Positions 12,328 through 14,974 of a DNA stretch of 14,974 nucleotides are shown here, piece by piece. The translations under genes and the position numbers were made by a program. Numbering within the stretch: position 1 is the stretch's first letter; each line of letters begins with the position of its first letter. The notes beneath the pieces are model-generated. The model made no database searches and was not told the origin of the DNA. It saw only the letters and a list, made by a program, of their open reading frames with translations. Origin of the DNA: JBEKHI01 sp050012355 (GTDB taxonomy: Bacteria; Actinomycetota; Actinomycetes; Streptosporangiales; Streptosporangiaceae); assembly GCA_050012355.1 (NCBI GenBank), contig JBEKHI010000196.1, positions 1 through 14,974 of the forward strand, written 5' to 3'.

Positions 12328-13509
12328 CTAGATGATTCCGTTCCTCGGTGGCGCGATGTCGTTCAGCTCCCAGTCGCCTATGTGCCGGATTTTCCAGCGG
12401 CGCGGGTCGTGCAGCGTGTGCGTGCGGGCATTCCGCCAGTGGCGGGACAGGTTCAGCGATTGATCCGCGCTCCGCGTCCCGATCAACGAAAAGATCTCGG
12501 TGGCCACGGTGAGCGCGGCCGCGTCGGCGGCGGCCCGGGCGGCGGCGACCGCGACGGAGGCCTCGGCGCTGGAGTGTTCGGTGAGGTGCGCGGCGGCGGC
12601 GTCGAGCGCGTCGCCGGCGTCGTGGACGAGGGCGCGGGCGCCGCGCACGGTCAGCGCCAGCTCACCGAACTTCTCGATCACCGCGGGCTCGTCGGCGGCG
12701 CGATCGGTCTCCGCCTCCCACCACGGACGGGCGATGGCGTGGATCAGCCGCTTGCCGTCGTGCAGCGCCGCCATGGCGATGCCAAGGTCGACGCAGGCGT
12801 GCATGAACTGCCCGAACGCGCCGAAGATCTCGGTCTGGTCGAAGACCGCCGACACCGAGACGACGTGTTCGTCCGGGACGTTGACCTTGCTGAACCGCAC
12901 GGTGCCGCTCCCGGTGGTCCGCTGACCCATCCCGTTCCAGTCGTCGGTGACGGTGACTCCCGGGTGGTCGGCGGGCACCCAGGCCGCGTGGGTCAGTCCC
13001 TCGGCGTCGTTGGCGTACACCGGGATCCAGTGCGCGAACGGCGATCCGGTGCAGTAGTACTTGGTGCCGTCGAGCAGCCACGAGCCGTCGGGCTGGCGCT
13101 CGAAGCCGATCGCGTAGTCCTTGGCGGTGCGGGTGCCGCGTTCGGACAGCGCGTTGGCGAAGCGCTTGCCGTTGAGGAGTTCGTTGTAGAAGAACTTGTG
13201 CTGCTCGGGCGTGCCGGAGTGCTCCAGGAGGTTCACGAAGAAGAAGTGGTTCTGCGGTATCTGCCCGAGGCTGGCGTCACCCGCTGACAGCTCGGTGAAC
13301 ACCTCGCCGAGGGTGCGGGCGCTCACCCCGGCGCCGCCGTGCTCCTTCGGGACCGTGATGGCGAGCAGGCCCGATTCCGACAGCTCGTCCATCAGGTCGT
13401 AGGGGAGTTCGCGGTCCCTGTCACGCTGCGCGTCGTTGGTTGCGAAACGTTCCCGGAGACGTTTCGCGGTCTCGATCGCCTCGGCGTCGCTGGTGATGAT
13501 GTGCGTCAT
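12328..13509 (-). CDS. SfnB-family sulfur-acquisition oxidoreductase (acyl-CoA dehydrogenase fold)
   Basis: A 393-residue protein, paralogous to the downstream DszC-like gene but closer to the SfnB family. The N-terminal helical domain has LLAITVPKEHGGAGVSA (48-64) and SLGQIPQNHFFFVNLL (80-95). The middle has SWLLDGTKYYCTGSPFA (143-159) and DWNGMGQRTTGSGTVRFSKVNVP (190-212). The C-terminal domain contains a long Ala-rich helix (about 300-332) and RNARTHTLHDPRRWKIRHIG (359-378), ending PPRNGII as in SfnB proteins. SfnB is linked to growth on dimethyl sulfone and other organosulfur sources; its exact reaction is not settled. Its ATG overlaps the stop of the upstream gene (ATGA) and its own stop abuts the next ATG, so the three proteins are likely made together. 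Confidence 0.85.
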   Translation of the reverse strand: MTHIITSDAEAIETAKRLRERFATNDAQRDRDRELPYDLMDELSESGLLAITVPKEHGGAGVSARTLGEVFTELSAGDASLGQIPQNHFFFVNLLEHSGTPEQHKFFYNELLNGKRFANALSERGTRTAKDYAIGFERQPDGSWLLDGTKYYCTGSPFAHWIPVYANDAEGLTHAAWVPADHPGVTVTDDWNGMGQRTTGSGTVRFSKVNVPDEHVVSVSAVFDQTEIFGAFGQFMHACVDLGIAMAALHDGKRLIHAIARPWWEAETDRAADEPAVIEKFGELALTVRGARALVHDAGDALDAAAAHLTEHSSAEASVAVAAARAAADAAALTVATEIFSLIGTRSADQSLNLSRHWRNARTHTLHDPRRWKIRHIGDWELNDIAPPRNGII

Positions 13510-14861
13510 GTTTGGCGGTACCTCGCCCCGGGATGGTCGTCGCGTAGCCTGGGCTGACCCAGCAGGCTGTCGCGGAGGGTGGGTCCCCCGGTGCCTAGGC
13601 GGTTGCGTCTTTGCAGCTCCGGGACGACGTGCTCCACGAGGTCCTCGAAGGTGCCGGGGGTGATCGCGTAGGCGAGGTTGAACCCGTCGACGTCCGCCTC
13701 GTCCGCCCAGCGCTCGAGTTCGTCGGCTATCTTTTCCGGTCCGCCGATGAGAACCGGGCCCATGCCGCCCACCGTCACCCAGTTCGCGATCTCGCGCGGG
13801 GTCCAGGTGCGGTCCGGGTCGGCGGTGGTGAACGCCTCGACCGCGCTGCGCACCGCCTCGGTCTCGACGTACTTCAACGGCTGATCCGGGTCGTAGCCGG
13901 ACAGGTCAAGGCCGGACCAGCCGCCATACAGCGCGAGGGCGCCGTCGTAGCTCGCGTACCTGAGGAAGTCGCGGTGCTTGGCCTCGGCTTCCTCGTCGGT
14001 TCCGGCGGTGACAACGGTGACCAGCGGGAAGATCTTGACGCTGCGCGGGTCTCTGTTGTTCGCCTCTAGCCGGCGCCGGATGTCGTCGACCTTGGGCCGC
14101 AATACTTCCGGGCGGGTGCCGGTGATGAAGATCGCCTCGGCGTGTCTCGCGGCGAATTCTCTGCCGCGCGGCGACGCGCCGGCCTGGAACAGCAGCGGAG
14201 TGCGCTGCGGCGACGGCTCGCAGAGGTGATAGCCCGGAACCTCGAAGTACCTGCCCTTGTGGCCGATCGGGCGGATCTTGTCTTTGCTGGTGAAGGTGCC
14301 TTTTGCCTGGTCTTTGACCACCGCGTCATCGTCCCAGGAGTATTCCCACAGCTTGTAGCAGACCTCGAGGAACTCCTCGGCTAGTTCGTATCGGTGGTCA
14401 TGCTTCACCTGGTTCTCTAGGCCCAAGTTGCGGGCCGCCGACTCCAGGTAGCTCGTCACGATGTTCCACCCGACGCGTCCCTTGGACAGATGATCCAGGG
14501 TGGACATCTTGCGGGCGAACGCGTACGGCTTCTCGTACGTGCTCGACACCGTGACAGCGAAGCCGAGATGCTCAGTCACCGCGGCCATCGCCGAGATCTG
14601 CATGAGCGGGTCGTTGACCGGGATCTGGTCCGCGCCCAGGATGGCGGCTTCCGCGGAGTCCTGGTACACGTCATAAACACCGAGCACGTCCGCGATGAAC
14701 AGACTGGTGAAGCCGCCTCGTTCGAGCAGCTTCGCCAGGTCGGTCCAGTAGTCGATGTCCTTGTAGCGGTGCGACTGATCCTTAGGGTGGCGCCACAGCC
14801 CGGGGGATTGATGCGCCACGCAAGTCATGTCAAACGCGTTCAGGTGGATGCGGGCAGTCAC
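13506..14861 (-). CDS. NtaA/SnaA/DszA-family FMN-dependent monooxygenase (first gene of the organosulfur operon)
   Basis: A 451-residue luciferase-like flavin monooxygenase, the length typical of DszA/NtaA. It has IHLNAFDMTCVAHQSPGLWRHP (5-26), YWTDLAKLLERGGFTSLFIADVLG (38-61), the family block YEKPYAFARKMSTLDHLSKGRVGWNIVTS (109-137), GRYFEVPGYHLCEPSPQRTPLLFQAGASPRGREFA (203-237) and WVTVGGMGPVLIGGP near the C-terminus. Members use FMNH2 from a partner reductase to oxygenate sulfones (DszA), nitrilotriacetate (NtaA) and similar compounds. The two downstream Sfn/Dsz-type genes favour a sulfur substrate over NTA. GTG 14861 is the start: a consensus promoter places transcription initiation on or next to this GTG, so the mRNA should be leaderless. 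The stop overlaps the next start by four bases. Confidence 0.9.
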   Translation of the reverse strand: MTARIHLNAFDMTCVAHQSPGLWRHPKDQSHRYKDIDYWTDLAKLLERGGFTSLFIADVLGVYDVYQDSAEAAILGADQIPVNDPLMQISAMAAVTEHLGFAVTVSSTYEKPYAFARKMSTLDHLSKGRVGWNIVTSYLESAARNLGLENQVKHDHRYELAEEFLEVCYKLWEYSWDDDAVVKDQAKGTFTSKDKIRPIGHKGRYFEVPGYHLCEPSPQRTPLLFQAGASPRGREFAARHAEAIFITGTRPEVLRPKVDDIRRRLEANNRDPRSVKIFPLVTVVTAGTDEEAEAKHRDFLRYASYDGALALYGGWSGLDLSGYDPDQPLKYVETEAVRSAVEAFTTADPDRTWTPREIANWVTVGGMGPVLIGGPEKIADELERWADEADVDGFNLAYAITPGTFEDLVEHVVPELQRRNRLGTGGPTLRDSLLGQPRLRDDHPGARYRQT

Positions 14862-14867
14862 CTGTCC

Positions 14868-14896
14868 ATTTCAACCCACAATGTCCATAATGTCAA
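14868..14896 (-). promoter_or_regulatory. Consensus promoter of the organosulfur operon, leaderless type
   Basis: On the minus strand TTGACA (14896-14891) is a perfect -35. Exactly 17 bp later comes TGAAAT (14873-14868), which matches four of six -10 positions. Six bases then separate the -10 from GTG 14861, so the predicted +1 coincides with the start codon. There is no Shine-Dalgarno sequence between them, which agrees with leaderless translation. Confidence 0.7.
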
Positions 14897-14913
14897 CCGG
14901 AATGCTAGGAATT

Positions 14914-14925
14914 CGGGACTTCCCG
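14914..14925. promoter_or_regulatory. Small palindrome upstream of the operon promoter
   Basis: CGGGA and TCCCG are perfect 5-base arms around CT, about 18 bp upstream of the -35. It could be an activator site for sulfur-starvation control, but a 5-base arm is short and may be chance. Confidence 0.25.
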
Positions 14926-14942
14926 CGCGCCCCGGCCCACCT

Positions 14943-14965
14943 CCCCCCTCCCTCCCTCCCCCCCC
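14943..14965 (-). repeat. CCCT/AGGG tandem tract, G-quadruplex type on the minus strand
   Basis: C-runs at 14943-14948, 14950-14952, 14954-14956 and 14958-14965 are separated by single T bases. On the minus strand this is four G-runs with single-A loops, the most stable G-quadruplex pattern, and also a homopurine strand able to form a triplex. It runs into the palindrome arm at the right edge. Confidence 0.75.
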
Positions 14966-14974
14966 GGTCGATGT
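14964..14974. repeat. Truncated copy of the 23-bp palindromic repeat at the right edge
   Basis: The final 11 bases CCGGTCGATGT are exactly one arm of the palindrome at 28-50. The window stops precisely at the palindrome centre. Confidence 0.75.

Noticed and set aside
12007..13287. A 426-codon open frame on the plus strand, antisense to the SfnB- and DszC-like genes
   Set aside because: Its protein is low-complexity Val/Arg/Gly/Asp-rich with no family resemblance, while both minus-strand genes show clear domain motifs. Long antisense frames are expected at this GC content.
11182..13509. Two acyl-CoA dehydrogenases of fatty-acid oxidation
   Set aside because: Both carry the RTHTLHDP segment of the DszC/SfnB monooxygenase branch and sit with a DszA-type gene.
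1..14974. Circular plasmid or phage genome closing through the shared edge palindrome
   Set aside because: A 7-base overlap within a repeat is too short to show circularity, and the genes are chromosomal in nature, with no replication, partition or phage genes.
1..14974. tRNA, rRNA, toxin-antitoxin or phage-defence genes
   Set aside because: No cloverleaf, rRNA-like stretch, or small paired genes with such motifs were recognised; every sizeable open frame is assigned to another family or is a shadow.

Overview
The window is a GC-rich stretch of actinobacterial (Actinomycetota) DNA, most likely chromosome from a soil-type organism. The evidence is the strong G/C third-position bias, the actinobacterial form of XerC, a DUF574-type methyltransferase, frequent GTG/TTG starts, hairpins without U-tails and a leaderless-type promoter. 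The genus cannot be fixed from the sequence alone. Both ends look like assembly breaks: the left edge opens inside a gene within a palindromic repeat, and the right edge stops in the middle of the same palindrome.

Layout. 1-474: C-terminal half of a class III extradiol dioxygenase subunit B-like protein, cut by the left edge. 603-1589: tyrosine recombinase XerC. 1591-2091 (minus): PaaI-type hotdog thioesterase with a palindromic operator-like site on its start. 2240-3133 and 3164-4657 (minus): a convergent pair of secreted plant-polysaccharide hydrolases, a GH12 endoglucanase and a GH54 alpha-L-arabinofuranosidase with a ricin-type lectin module. The GH54 gene has two LacI-family operator sites, one lying inside its promoter spacer. 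4874-5584: Pth2-type peptidyl-tRNA hydrolase, followed by a very strong hairpin. 5791-8465: a likely three-gene operon of a secreted S53 (sedolisin) peptidase, a low-molecular-weight phosphatase and a fructosamine/ribulosamine kinase. 8467-9276 (minus): DUF574 SAM methyltransferase. 9479-11224: two-domain 3-dehydroshikimate dehydratase (QsuB-like). 11182-14861 (minus): tight three-gene operon of FMN-linked monooxygenases of the DszA, SfnB and DszC types, probably for organosulfur use, driven by a consensus leaderless promoter.

How the genes work together. The GH12/GH54 pair would release sugars from cellulose/xyloglucan and arabinan-decorated hemicellulose outside the cell. QsuB would feed protocatechuate to the beta-ketoadipate route from quinate/shikimate-type compounds. 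The Dsz/Sfn-like operon would scavenge sulfur from sulfones or aromatic sulfur compounds. Together with the secreted S53 peptidase this fits a saprotrophic soil lifestyle. The phosphatase-kinase pair fits a protein-repair (deglycation) module.

No CRISPR array, rRNA, tRNA, transposase or phage module was seen. The most unusual signals are structural: the palindromic repeat shared by both ends, two G-quadruplex-type tracts, a 15-bp tandem repeat next to the XerC active site, and GC-rich hairpins at all four convergent gene junctions.
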